NCBI GenBank assembly: GCA_013314735.1
Contig: JABUFD010000002.1
Span: 62,001-126,000 of the forward strand
Direction: 5' to 3'
Length of the DNA stretch: 64,000 bases
From: Anaerolineae bacterium
Lineage (GTDB): Bacteria > Chloroflexota > Anaerolineae > Anaerolineales > Anaerolineaceae
In this document: positions 36,906-45,055 of the stretch, piece by piece
Layout: each line of letters opens with the position of its first letter
How positions within the stretch are numbered: the first letter of the stretch is position 1
Notes under the pieces: model-generated
The model's input: only the letters and a program-made list of their open reading frames with translations
Told to the model about the DNA's origin: nothing
Database searches by the model: none
Translations under genes and position numbers: made by a program

Positions 36906-38350
36906 TAATCACCTCCCCAGATTGCAACCAGCCACTGGTATATGGGTTGAGCGAAGATACTCTGCCCGATGATGATGGCAGCTGACAGTATCATCACCGG
37001 AATGGCGCGTTCATTGTGGCGGTTTGGCGGAGGCAGAGGATGATGAGACTGGCTGCTAAATGCACTCATCAACACGCGAATCAGGTATATGGCGGTAAAT
37101 ACTGATAACAACAGCATGATGGCAATCACCCAGAAAACCTGCTGGCGGAAACCGGCATTAGCGATGAACCATTCACTCGAAAAACCTGCCAGCGGCGGAA
37201 CCCCGGATAACGCTGCGGCAGCGATACAGAAGGCGGCAAACACAATTCGATTGGTTTGAATTGGTATTTGTGCTGCTTCGACAGTGATATGCCGGCTGCG
37301 TTCGATCACTTCGCCAATTGTGATAAATAGAAGCGCTTTGATCGGGGCATGGATGAGGACATGGAAGACAACAGCCGCAAATCCTGCTGGAGACGATAAT
37401 CCCAAACAGATTAACAAAATTCCGGCCTGTGAGATTGAGGAGTAAGCAATCACGCGCTTGAATTCTGAAGCACGGGCAGCCAGCACCGCCCCCACCAGTT
37501 TACTCAATAACCCGGCGCCGAAGAACAGGGATTGTGTGGGACCGTAAGAGAGCATGTGCAGCATATCATTACCAATTCTCAAGATGCCATACACGCCCAA
37601 CGGTAGCATCGCACAGGCAAGCATAATTGTGACTGGCATGGCTGCCGCAGTATAGGCATCCGGTAACCAGATGTGAAGAGGAAATACGGCAAGTTTGATG
37701 AAAAAACCGATCGTGATCAGGATGGTGATCGTTGACAACAATCCTTCCGGCAGCGTGGCAGGATCTACCTGTTGCAGCATATTTTGTTGACCAGTATGGT
37801 TGGCAATTAATACCAGGGCAGTGATGAGGCACAAAGAGGCTGCCAGAGAGAAGATGAAGTATTTCCGGGCAATCACACGGCAATTGTCTGCTTTTCCCCA
37901 ATGGGCGATCAGCAGACTGGAGACAACCAGAATCACCTCCCAGCCGATGATGAACGCAAGGAACTGGTTGACAAGAATGGTGAAATTTAAGCTGCCTGTC
38001 AGGAGCAGCAAGAATGCGTAATAATTGGCGGATCGGGGATGTTCGGCTTCCTCCCGCCAGGCGTAGAGCAGGGCGAGTGTAGCTGAAGCCTGGATCACAA
38101 TCAGAAAGGCGAGAGATGAACCCCATTCAGAGAAAGGCAGGAAGAATGAAGTGCTGGCATCCGACAATCCTGCTGCGGTGGGAATAAATTCGTGAACAAA
38201 GTAACCGGGCAATTGGAGCAGGACAACACCGAGTGCTGCCAGGCTGGCAGTAACCCCGCGAATGCGGTGATACAGGAGAAACAGCACCAATCCACCCGCG
38301 AAAGGGGGGATCAGGAAGAACAGGTGGGGGAGCAAGTGGGAATCCATCAT
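36905..38350 (-). CDS. Antiporter-like membrane subunit, MrpD/NuoN type (second copy)
   Basis: 481 aa, about 14 spans. It has Glu in IIGWEVILVVSSLL, Lys in IKLAVFPLHIWLPDAYTAA, a second-half Lys in EFKRVIAYSSISQAG and HVLIHAPIKALLF, the best match of the three to NuoM/NuoN/MrpD. Two ATG codons stand in tandem at 38350 and 38347. One base separates it from the preceding gene. Confidence 0.9.
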   Translation of the reverse strand: MMDSHLLPHLFFLIPPFAGGLVLFLLYHRIRGVTASLAALGVVLLQLPGYFVHEFIPTAAGLSDASTSFFLPFSEWGSSLAFLIVIQASATLALLYAWREEAEHPRSANYYAFLLLLTGSLNFTILVNQFLAFIIGWEVILVVSSLLIAHWGKADNCRVIARKYFIFSLAASLCLITALVLIANHTGQQNMLQQVDPATLPEGLLSTITILITIGFFIKLAVFPLHIWLPDAYTAAAMPVTIMLACAMLPLGVYGILRIGNDMLHMLSYGPTQSLFFGAGLLSKLVGAVLAARASEFKRVIAYSSISQAGILLICLGLSSPAGFAAVVFHVLIHAPIKALLFITIGEVIERSRHITVEAAQIPIQTNRIVFAAFCIAAAALSGVPPLAGFSSEWFIANAGFRQQVFWVIAIMLLLSVFTAIYLIRVLMSAFSSQSHHPLPPPNRHNERAIPVMILSAAIIIGQSIFAQPIYQWLVAIWGGD

Positions 38351-38351
38351 C

Positions 38352-39782
38352 TTATACCATCAGGAAAAAGGCGAAGATGCAGCCCATCAGGAATACAGTC
38401 CAGTACAGATACCGGTCGAGGCTGCCGTTGTGTTGGCGGTTTAGCCAGCGGGACACTTTCCCCAGCAGCCAGTTGATGTAGCGGTTGGCATGGTCCATGT
38501 AATATTCGAGATCGACAAAACTCTGGGTGAATTCACGGAACACGGAACGTTCCGCATATTCGAGATCCGCCCGCAGCCGCAGCGGAGATTGTATGGGTGA
38601 TACCGGTGTGGGAAGATTCCGCCGAGGAAGTACCAGGGTTATTTGCAGGATCAGGATCAGGATGGCAAGAATCAGCGTCAGGCCTGGAAGGGATGTACCT
38701 GCCAACGCAAAAACCGTGACTGCCACCCGGAAACCTGCCAACAGAAACTGGCTGACATTGGCCCAACGTTTTGCTTCCATCCGGCGCGAAGGAGAAATGA
38801 ATATCATCAATGGAATCAGCAGCATGAGGAAATGAAGCATCACCTGTTCGTTTCGCAAAGCAAGCAGTACCAACAGGACAGGATAGTTTTGGGATACTAC
38901 GAGGAGTGGACGATCGAGCAAAGGTTGTTTTGAGAAATGATTCAACGCATTTGCGGCAAGGCTGATGATGAACGCCAGCAGGAGATAGGTGATGGGCCAT
39001 TCCGGCAGTATTGGCAGCAGGCGGTACATCAGGTAAAACCCGAGCGACGAGGTTAAAATGATCGCGCCATATTCCCAATCCGGATCCGACTTGATAAGGC
39101 TGCGGTTGACCCACTTCCAGAACGGAAAGCTCCCGCTTTTGATCGCGATTGATGTCAGCAACATACCGACGAGGTGAATTTTAGGCGCGCCACGGCCAGA
39201 CAATAAGGTCAGGAGAGGGTCAATCTGGTACATATTGTATTCAATGGCCAGCGGAAAGAATACTGCAATCACCAACGCACCTGCCACCCGCATGGGGATA
39301 TAAATTTCCAATACCCGCATCCAGCGGCGGCTTAGTGGAAAATCCACCTGTGCCAGGGGATAGAGTGAAACTGCAAAGGCTGCCAATTCCAGTGCCAAAA
39401 GCCTGGTGAGGAAATCACCGGAGAATACCACAATGGCTGCAATCGCGAACAGGATCAGGCTTAGTGAAGCCTGCCAGGTGTTGGATTTAAATGACCTGCC
39501 AGGCATGTAAACCGTCAACAATCCTGCGAGTGAAAGAAATATGAGCAATTGAATACCTGTTGTGCTGGCGCTGACTCCCATGTGATGGGGAGGTATCACG
39601 CTGACAGGCAGGATCAGGGAGGCTGTAGGTGCCACCACCAGCATCATCGCCAACAACAAGGCCTCCCAGGCCCAAATGAGGGCATGCCAATGGCTGGATT
39701 GGACGCGCCTGACAACCAGAACCACGCCGGATACGATCGGGACGATCACAATCAGAAGCATGAGGAGCGAACCGAGGGTCAT
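38352..39782 (-). CDS. Divergent antiporter-like membrane subunit, NuoL/MrpA-like (first copy)
   Basis: 476 aa, about 13 spans. Key Glu (LLALELAAFAVSLYPL) and Lys (IKSGSFPFWKWVNRSL) positions are kept, but the second half is poorly conserved. The C-terminus has a long amphipathic stretch (SFVDLEYYMDHANRYINWLL) before a last span, reminiscent of the NuoL lateral helix, though much shorter. It overlaps the NuoK-like gene by 4 bases. Confidence 0.78.
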   Translation of the reverse strand: MTLGSLLMLLIVIVPIVSGVVLVVRRVQSSHWHALIWAWEALLLAMMLVVAPTASLILPVSVIPPHHMGVSASTTGIQLLIFLSLAGLLTVYMPGRSFKSNTWQASLSLILFAIAAIVVFSGDFLTRLLALELAAFAVSLYPLAQVDFPLSRRWMRVLEIYIPMRVAGALVIAVFFPLAIEYNMYQIDPLLTLLSGRGAPKIHLVGMLLTSIAIKSGSFPFWKWVNRSLIKSDPDWEYGAIILTSSLGFYLMYRLLPILPEWPITYLLLAFIISLAANALNHFSKQPLLDRPLLVVSQNYPVLLVLLALRNEQVMLHFLMLLIPLMIFISPSRRMEAKRWANVSQFLLAGFRVAVTVFALAGTSLPGLTLILAILILILQITLVLPRRNLPTPVSPIQSPLRLRADLEYAERSVFREFTQSFVDLEYYMDHANRYINWLLGKVSRWLNRQHNGSLDRYLYWTVFLMGCIFAFFLMV

Positions 39783-40105
39783 GTTTCCACTTCCTCATCT
39801 TCCAGGTGGAATTTTCCAGAAGGAAAATGCTCATAATATTTGGTGATCAACGCCAGGGCAACCGCCATGAAGATTGATTCCACCACCAGCATAATCACAA
39901 TCAGGGTTTGTGTCTCAGGCAACTGATGATGAAGTGCACCGCTATGGAGGAAAAAAAGTTCCACCGCCAGTAACAGTAGTTTGAAACCAAATATCTGGCG
40001 GATGATGGATGGCCCCCGAAGGATCGAGATTAATCCCAGCAGACCCATGCCAAGGCAGGAAATCAGAACCGGAAGGGTTAATTGTTGCAGGACGGTATCA
40101 CTCAT
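39779..40105 (-). CDS. MrpC/NuoK-type membrane subunit (MbhG-like)
   Basis: 108 aa, three spans. GLLGLISILRGPSIIRQIFGFKLLLLAVELFFL and ETQTLIVIMLVVESIFMAVALALI follow the MrpC/NuoK layout, with the conserved Glu in the second and third spans. The ATG at 40105 is used; a GTG one codon earlier is possible. It overlaps the MbhE-like gene by 8 bases. Confidence 0.85.
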   Translation of the reverse strand: MSDTVLQQLTLPVLISCLGMGLLGLISILRGPSIIRQIFGFKLLLLAVELFFLHSGALHHQLPETQTLIVIMLVVESIFMAVALALITKYYEHFPSGKFHLEDEEVET

Positions 40106-40349
40106 CACTCACCTCACCCTTATGAGGCAGCACCCGTAGGGAGGCAAGCGCACCGCCAACGAGGAAAAACAACAGGATTACCAGGTCTACAGGCCGGTCT
40201 TGCCAGGCAAGGGTGTTTTGATCTGCTCCCCGCCAGATGTCCGGGTCGATTCCCGTCAGCAGCGGTGTCATATTGAGGGCAAGAAACAAAGCAAGGGTCA
40301 ATAAACCCACCGTCAGCAGGAAAACCTTAATACCGGTGTTCTTTTTCAC
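40098..40349 (-). CDS. Small membrane subunit, MbhE-like
   Basis: 83 aa, two spans separated by a polar loop (GIDPDIWRGADQNTLAWQDRPVD). Sequence similarity is low; the MbhE/MrpB-like assignment rests on size, topology and its place directly after the MbhD-like gene. Overlaps of 4 and 8 bases tie it to both neighbours. Confidence 0.6.
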   Translation of the reverse strand: MKKNTGIKVFLLTVGLLTLALFLALNMTPLLTGIDPDIWRGADQNTLAWQDRPVDLVILLFFLVGGALASLRVLPHKGEVSDE

Positions 40350-40606
40350 TGACGGCTTCCTTTCTGGTCGCGGATGGAATGGACCAGGCTGATGGCGATA
40401 ATCATCAGTACACTCATTAAACCAGCGCCAACGCTTAACTCAAAGATAGCCGCAATGTTGGCCTGGTACAGGAAAAAAAACAGCGCTGCCAGGAAACTGC
40501 ATGCACCCAACGCCACCACGGATTGCATCAAACTCTTGCTGAATACCGCAAAGGCTGCGCACACCAATAGCAGGAAAAGGATGATGCCAACCTGGATGAG
40601 TGTCAT
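40346..40606 (-). CDS. MbhD-like membrane subunit (DUF4040)
   Basis: 86 aa, three spans. AVFSKSLMQSVVALGACSFLAALFFFLYQA is the DUF4040/MbhD pattern (N-terminal MrpB-like domain), followed by the conserved Glu in IFELSVGAGL. It begins the Mbh-like part of the operon and overlaps the AbiEi-like gene by 4 bases (ATGA). Confidence 0.8.
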   Translation of the reverse strand: MTLIQVGIILFLLLVCAAFAVFSKSLMQSVVALGACSFLAALFFFLYQANIAAIFELSVGAGLMSVLMIIAISLVHSIRDQKGSRQ

Positions 40607-41406
40607 TGGGGATGTCCTTTGGGCTCAAACACGTTGTCTTCGATCTCCCAACGGGTATGGATATGGCCGCGCTGTACTTGTTTGGGATCGAGCATAATGA
40701 TGCCGCGTGATATGTGAGATTGCCAATGCCCCACCACGTCATCACGCTCAGGGAAATCGATGTCAAAAAGCTCGATTAAATATCCCAGCCGTTTCTCAAT
40801 CGCGCTGTTTTGCATCGACAGGGCGGTGTCTGCCAGGTGTTTCCATTGAATACGGGATCGATTCCTGGCGATAAAACCAACCAGAGTGCCCAAGCCCCCG
40901 CTGAATTCAGGGCGATGAGCGCAGTCCAGAATGGTTTTTTCAATGCCGGTGACTGCTAATACCAGGCCTGGTGCCACTGAAATCGGTTGAATATCAAACA
41001 GGTATTTGGGCTGCATCTGGATGAACCTGAACCAGTTCCCCAGGATATTCAGGTCCAGTTTTCGGTGTGTGGTCTGGATATAGCATGTGAAATCAGGCCA
41101 GTAACTTTGACCGGGTTCTAGCAGTTGGATGGCGGAGTGGTAACCGACCACAGCATCGGGGGCCAGGTGTGGGATCATCGCGCAGCGCTTGACCAGGCTG
41201 TCCTCTGGTAAGGCCGCCAGCGCAGGCAGGGCGTAGATGCCATGAGCCAGACGGATGATCTGTTGTTTCCGCAGCAATCGGCTCAAGGCATTGTCCGTAT
41301 TTTCAGAACTGCCCCAGTATAAGCGTACCTCAGCCGTGGTGAAGACGAGTTGACCCTGGTTTCTTAATTCATCTAGGAAGTGCTGTTCAGATTTACTGAC
41401 TGACAT
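40603..41406 (-). CDS. AbiEi-like winged-helix protein, first gene of the hydrogenase operon
   Basis: 267 aa, soluble. The N-terminal 60 residues (FTTAEVRLYWGSSENTDNALSRLLR, then IIRLAHGIYALP) match the winged-helix domain of AbiEi antitoxins, and the middle (AVVGYHSAIQLL, VTGIEKTILDCAHRPEFSGG) matches the AbiEi C-terminal domain. AbiEi proteins normally repress their own operon with an AbiEii nucleotidyltransferase toxin. No such toxin is present here; instead the stop overlaps the first hydrogenase subunit. It is most likely a regulator of the hydrogenase operon (inference). Confidence 0.8.
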   Translation of the reverse strand: MSVSKSEQHFLDELRNQGQLVFTTAEVRLYWGSSENTDNALSRLLRKQQIIRLAHGIYALPALAALPEDSLVKRCAMIPHLAPDAVVGYHSAIQLLEPGQSYWPDFTCYIQTTHRKLDLNILGNWFRFIQMQPKYLFDIQPISVAPGLVLAVTGIEKTILDCAHRPEFSGGLGTLVGFIARNRSRIQWKHLADTALSMQNSAIEKRLGYLIELFDIDFPERDDVVGHWQSHISRGIIMLDPKQVQRGHIHTRWEIEDNVFEPKGHPQ

Positions 41407-41453
41407 ATGCCGACCCTGGTGAATTTGATAAAAGTGATAGTTTCTTACAATTA

Positions 41454-41481
41454 ATTATAATGTTTTGCGTGATATTTACAA
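41454..41481 (-). promoter_or_regulatory. Promoter of the AbiEi/hydrogenase operon
   Basis: On the minus strand TTGTAA (41481-41476), 16 bases, then a perfect TATAAT (41459-41454), about 50 bases before the ATG. TTACAAT occurs on the plus strand at 41445 and again at 41476, flanking the -10 box, and could be an operator repeat. Confidence 0.5.
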
Positions 41482-41546
41482 TACAGCAGGAACCAAATTG
41501 GTTAAGAAATTGTTAATTGAAACTCTTGTCTGTGATCCGTATGGAT

Positions 41547-41576
41547 TTGCGAAAAAAAAGAAGTTTGCGGTACAAT
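41547..41576 (+). promoter_or_regulatory. Promoter of acpP
   Basis: TTGCGA (41547-41552), 18 bases, then TACAAT (41571-41576); 66 bases before the acpP ATG. Confidence 0.5.
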
Positions 41577-41641
41577 AGAACAATGTTTTCAAATGCTGTA
41601 CTCCAGCATCCAATCCCCGAAACCACTGCAGGAGATGAACC

Positions 41642-41875
41642 ATGAGTGACATTTTTGAACAGGTAAAAGAAGTGATCGCTGACGTGATGAAACTGGACCT
41701 GAGTTCGGTTGAGATTACAGAAGAAACCCGGTTTGTTGAAGATTTGAACGCAGATTCCATGGACCAATTCTTTTTAATTGACGGTTTCTGCGAGAAGTTT
41801 GATGTCGAAATTTCCGACGAGGATGCACGTGAAATTCGCACCGTCGGCGACGTTGTCAAACAGCTCGAAAAGTAG
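41642..41875 (+). CDS. acpP: Acyl carrier protein
   Basis: 77 aa acidic four-helix protein. Ser39 in DLNADSMDQFF is the phosphopantetheine attachment site (DSM rather than the usual DSL). It carries acyl chains in fatty-acid synthesis. AGGAG stands before the ATG. It is a stand-alone gene with its own promoter and terminators; no fab genes are adjacent, so a role in a special pathway cannot be excluded. Confidence 0.9.
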   Translation: MSDIFEQVKEVIADVMKLDLSSVEITEETRFVEDLNADSMDQFFLIDGFCEKFDVEISDEDAREIRTVGDVVKQLEK

Positions 41876-41904
41876 GAGATCCCGGTAAACGGGGAGGGGT
41901 TGGG

Positions 41905-41926
41905 GTCCATCCTGGGATGGACTTTA
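41905..41926 (+). terminator. Weak hairpin after acpP
   Basis: GTCCATC, loop CTGG, GATGGAC, then TTTA. Only a short T-run, so possibly an attenuating or stability hairpin. Confidence 0.4.
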
Positions 41927-41977
41927 TTTGAGTCTTAAAATATGCACGAAAATGCAAGCAGTTCATTGGACACACCA

Positions 41978-42004
41978 AAAACCCGCTGCCAGCGGGTTTT
42001 TTTA
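41978..42004. terminator. Rho-independent terminator between acpP and sucD
   Basis: AAAACCCGCT, loop GCC, AGCGGGTTTT with further T residues on the plus strand and an A-run on the other side. It can stop both acpP and the convergent sucC-sucD transcript. Confidence 0.88.
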
Positions 42005-42021
42005 TGGGCAGGTCCATCGAT

Positions 42022-42840
42022 TCACTCCAGCGGTTTACGGACAGCCTTCACAATTTCCTCCATTGTGCGGCAAACTGGATACTCTGTCGGGATGTTTTCC
42101 ATTTCGATGAAATTGGTGTGCCCATACCCATACAGGTAAAGAACCAGTGGTTTGAGAATGTTACGCGTTGCATATTGGAGCGCGTCAATTTCTTCCGGAC
42201 TATCTACTTTGCCAATGAAGACAATGGTCTCAGTGTGGGCATCCATCTGCATCATGTCCAGCACTTCGATAAAACCGATCCCATGGATCGGTGCGGCCCC
42301 AATTCCGACAACCGTACTGATACCAATACCGGCTGTATCCAGCGTGTTGATCACTTCATAGGTCAGTGAACCCGAACGTGACACGATTCCGACGCTGCCA
42401 GTTTTGACTGTATTGAATGGAAACGCACCAACCATTGAATGCCCGGGCGAGAAGATGCCTGGGCTGCTGGGCCCAAGCAATTTAATTTTGTGCTTTTCGT
42501 AGTAGTGGCGCACTAATACCATATCTTTCAGGGGGATGCTTTCCGTGATACAGATCACCAGAGGAATACCAGCGCTGGCACATTCGAACAATGCATCCTT
42601 GGCGAACCGTGCTGGAACGGTGATCAGGGCACAGTTTGCCCCTGTCACTTCAACCGCCGAGTGCGTTGAGTCGAACACAGGAATTTTTCCATCCAGCACC
42701 CAATCACCACCACGCCCCGGTGAGACCCCCGAAACCACGTTGGTGCCATATCCGATCATCCGTTCGGCCAACTTACTGCCTTCGGTACCAGTGATCCCCT
42801 GGATCAAAACACGGGTATTATCCGAGATCAATATGCTCAT
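42022..42840 (-). CDS. sucD: Succinyl-CoA ligase alpha-like subunit, atypical C-terminus
   Basis: 272 aa (usual about 290). The CoA-binding domain is clear: GITGTEGSKLAERMIGYGT, SPGRGG and TGSVGIVSRSGSLTYEV. However, the region that should hold the phosphorylated His (MGHAGAI in E. coli) and the following GKGTA loop is missing. In its place is LYGYGHTNF with His241, and the usual IGEIGG reads IGKVDS. It may use a different mechanism, substrate or be inactive. It overlaps sucC by 23 bases. Confidence 0.8.
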   Translation of the reverse strand: MSILISDNTRVLIQGITGTEGSKLAERMIGYGTNVVSGVSPGRGGDWVLDGKIPVFDSTHSAVEVTGANCALITVPARFAKDALFECASAGIPLVICITESIPLKDMVLVRHYYEKHKIKLLGPSSPGIFSPGHSMVGAFPFNTVKTGSVGIVSRSGSLTYEVINTLDTAGIGISTVVGIGAAPIHGIGFIEVLDMMQMDAHTETIVFIGKVDSPEEIDALQYATRNILKPLVLYLYGYGHTNFIEMENIPTEYPVCRTMEEIVKAVRKPLE

Positions 42841-43993
42841 AACGCATGTTCTCCTGTGGGGTAGATTGCGAAAGTGCGATCACCCGCTGGATGGCATCAG
42901 TCAGATCCGTGAATACCTCGACCGGGGTGTTGCTCAGCAATAACTGCGCTTCCTGTGCGCCTTCACCGTTGACCCGCATTACGATCGGGGTATGGAATCC
43001 CTTTTGCTCAACCACCTGGACGATACCCTGGGCTACCTGGAAGCAATTCGAAATGCCGCCAAAAATGTTGACAAACAACAGGTCCACATTTGGATCCTTC
43101 AACGTCAATTGAATCGCCAGTGCGGCTTTTTCAGGTGAACGGCAGGGGCCGGTATCAAGATAATTCGCTGGTTGTCCGCCCAGGTGCAGGATCGTATCCA
43201 CGGTTGACATGGCAAGTCCGGCTCCATTCGAAATCGTGCCGATATTACCGTCCAGTTGCACATAGCTGAAGCCGTACTTCCGTGCTTCGCCCTCGATGTA
43301 GCTTTCTGAATGGTAATCACGCATTTCTGCCAACTCCAGATGACGGAAGAGGGCCATATCATCCAGCTCCACCTCACCATCGAGAACAATCAACCCATCA
43401 TTGTCGCTGATCACCAACGGATTGATCTCAACGCGGATTGCGTCACATTCCCAAAAAACCATCCACAATCCGATCAGAGTTTGACGAAACTGTGCCCAAT
43501 GCGAGCGGGGGAGATCGATATGGATGGCAACGTCGCGTACCTGGAACTCTGATATACCAAACAACGGATCGATGAGCATTTCCATCGTGTCTGACTGGCG
43601 GAGGCCGTGTCCATTGCTTTCACTGAGATTGACAATCGTGGAAATGGTCAAACGGGGCTGCGCACTCGCTGTATCCATGTCCAGTGAAAGGAAGTATTGG
43701 TGGGTGAAGGGGATCAATTCATCAACCAGTACCTTGTGGACCGGTTGAGAACCCAGTTGCATCCCCAGGATGCGCATCGCTTGCTGCTCAGCTTCCTGGG
43801 TGGAACGGGCGATTCGGATTCCGCCCAATCGGCCTCGACCATGGACCAACACCTGTGCCTTGATGACAACCTGTCCCCCGAGTTCTTCCGTGATCTGCCC
43901 CACCTCACGTGAACTTGAGGCTACGCGCCCGCGTGGAACAGTGATGCCATAACGCGCGAAAAGCTGTTTGGTCTGGTATTCGTTCAGCCGCAT
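42818..43993 (-). CDS. sucC: Succinyl-CoA ligase beta-like subunit (ATP-grasp)
   Basis: 391 aa, normal length. ATP-grasp features are intact: MRLNEYQTKQLFARYGI, VIKAQVLVHGRGRLGG, EINPLV, LDGEVELDDMALFRH, GNIGTISNGAGLAM and LFVNIFGGIS. It normally forms succinyl-CoA with the alpha subunit, making or using ATP or GTP. Small departures (DGEVELDD for DAKINFDD) and the odd partner suggest another acid may be the substrate. It follows the MBL gene by 50 bases on the same strand. Confidence 0.88.
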   Translation of the reverse strand: MRLNEYQTKQLFARYGITVPRGRVASSSREVGQITEELGGQVVIKAQVLVHGRGRLGGIRIARSTQEAEQQAMRILGMQLGSQPVHKVLVDELIPFTHQYFLSLDMDTASAQPRLTISTIVNLSESNGHGLRQSDTMEMLIDPLFGISEFQVRDVAIHIDLPRSHWAQFRQTLIGLWMVFWECDAIRVEINPLVISDNDGLIVLDGEVELDDMALFRHLELAEMRDYHSESYIEGEARKYGFSYVQLDGNIGTISNGAGLAMSTVDTILHLGGQPANYLDTGPCRSPEKAALAIQLTLKDPNVDLLFVNIFGGISNCFQVAQGIVQVVEQKGFHTPIVMRVNGEGAQEAQLLLSNTPVEVFTDLTDAIQRVIALSQSTPQENMRYEHIDLG

Positions 43994-44043
43994 AATCCCT
44001 TTATACTATTGTCTGAAAAAAATTATTGGTGAAACAGTGTAAA

Positions 44044-44880
44044 TTATTGGTTTTTCTTTTTCGCTTTTTGGTAAAGCGACCGCAGGTTGCTCTGATGAAG
44101 CTGTTCAGCAATTCCGTTGAGGAAAATCCTTGATTTCCCACAGGAATCAATCTGTACTTTTTGCAGGGAATCCTGGGGTTTCCCCTCCGTGATTGTTTTA
44201 TTAACAACCGCCTCAATCTTCTCGAGATATGCAAGATTATCTTCGATCGCATCCAGGATCTCACCCCGCAAGATGACATCACCATGGCCTTGAACCACAT
44301 TCTCCAGGCTGATTGTACCGATCAATCTCAGTGTTTCCCGCATCTGGGTTATATCGCCATCCACGATAAATGGAACCGGCAGGAAGACATCACCGGCAAA
44401 CAAGACCCGATCTTCCTCGATTAAAACGGAAATCCCATCTGGTGAATGGCCCGGGGTGGGAAAGATCGTCAGATGTTTCTTGCCGACCTGCAGAACCAGG
44501 TTACCGGATGATAGCGTGAGGTGAGGCAGGATAAGCTTGGTTTGTTTGAACTGCGGGTCATGGGCTGCAGCGGCTTCCAGTGCGGAAAACCCTCTGGCTT
44601 CCATCTGCTGTCGGCATAACTCATGGGCAATGACGGTGGTGCCAGGGAAGAAGCAGTTTCCCCAGGAATGATCGGCATGGTGATGTGTATTAATGATGTA
44701 ACGGACCGGCAAGCGTAAATCTTCTTCGATATATCGGCGCAGTTCAAGTGTTTCTTCCGGCATGGCGAGGGTATCTACCACTACTGCCCATTGCGGCCCA
44801 ACAATCACGCCAGCCGTAACCTGGGCATACACCTCGCTCTGGAACCAGTAGACATTTTCCGATATTCGTTCAACTTGCAT
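44044..44880 (-). CDS. MBL-fold metallo-hydrolase
   Basis: 278 aa. HTHHHADH is the di-metal motif; later ligands are His in PTPGHSPDG, Asp in FAGDVFLP and His in VVQGHGD. The fold serves glyoxalase II-type thioesterases and lactonases among others. No N-terminal signal. It leads a likely operon with sucC and sucD, so a thioester substrate is possible (inference). The C-terminal 50 residues form a basic helical tail. Confidence 0.82.
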   Translation of the reverse strand: MQVERISENVYWFQSEVYAQVTAGVIVGPQWAVVVDTLAMPEETLELRRYIEEDLRLPVRYIINTHHHADHSWGNCFFPGTTVIAHELCRQQMEARGFSALEAAAAHDPQFKQTKLILPHLTLSSGNLVLQVGKKHLTIFPTPGHSPDGISVLIEEDRVLFAGDVFLPVPFIVDGDITQMRETLRLIGTISLENVVQGHGDVILRGEILDAIEDNLAYLEKIEAVVNKTITEGKPQDSLQKVQIDSCGKSRIFLNGIAEQLHQSNLRSLYQKAKKKNQ

Positions 44881-44985
44881 GTTTGTTCAAGGCACCTGTG
44901 TCTTGTGAGATGTGTTCTTGTTTGCACTGCCAGGGTTTGAATTGGAATGCACTTCATTTCCTGCAGCGTTCTCTAACCATAGTGA

Positions 44986-45014
44986 AGGATAGCACAAACA
45001 CGGATAATTGTCAA
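44986..45014 (-). promoter_or_regulatory. Strong promoter of the MBL-sucC-sucD unit
   Basis: On the minus strand TTGACA (45014-45009), 17 bases, TATCCT (44991-44986). Just upstream of the -35 is an AT palindrome (AATTATT, AAA, AATAATT, 45015-45031) that could act as an UP element. The leader before the ATG at 44880 is about 100 bases. Confidence 0.65.
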
Positions 45015-45055
45015 AATTATTAAAAATAATTAATACGGTCACATCCGATTCAAGA

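Noticed and set aside
31795-40606. Respiratory complex I (nuo operon)
   Set aside because: NuoE, F and G are absent, the large subunit keeps all four Ni-Fe cysteines, the small subunit has the hydrogenase CxxC, and MbhD-like genes are present.
40603-41406. AbiE toxin-antitoxin (phage defence) system
   Set aside because: No AbiEii nucleotidyltransferase is adjacent on either side; only the antitoxin-like gene exists.
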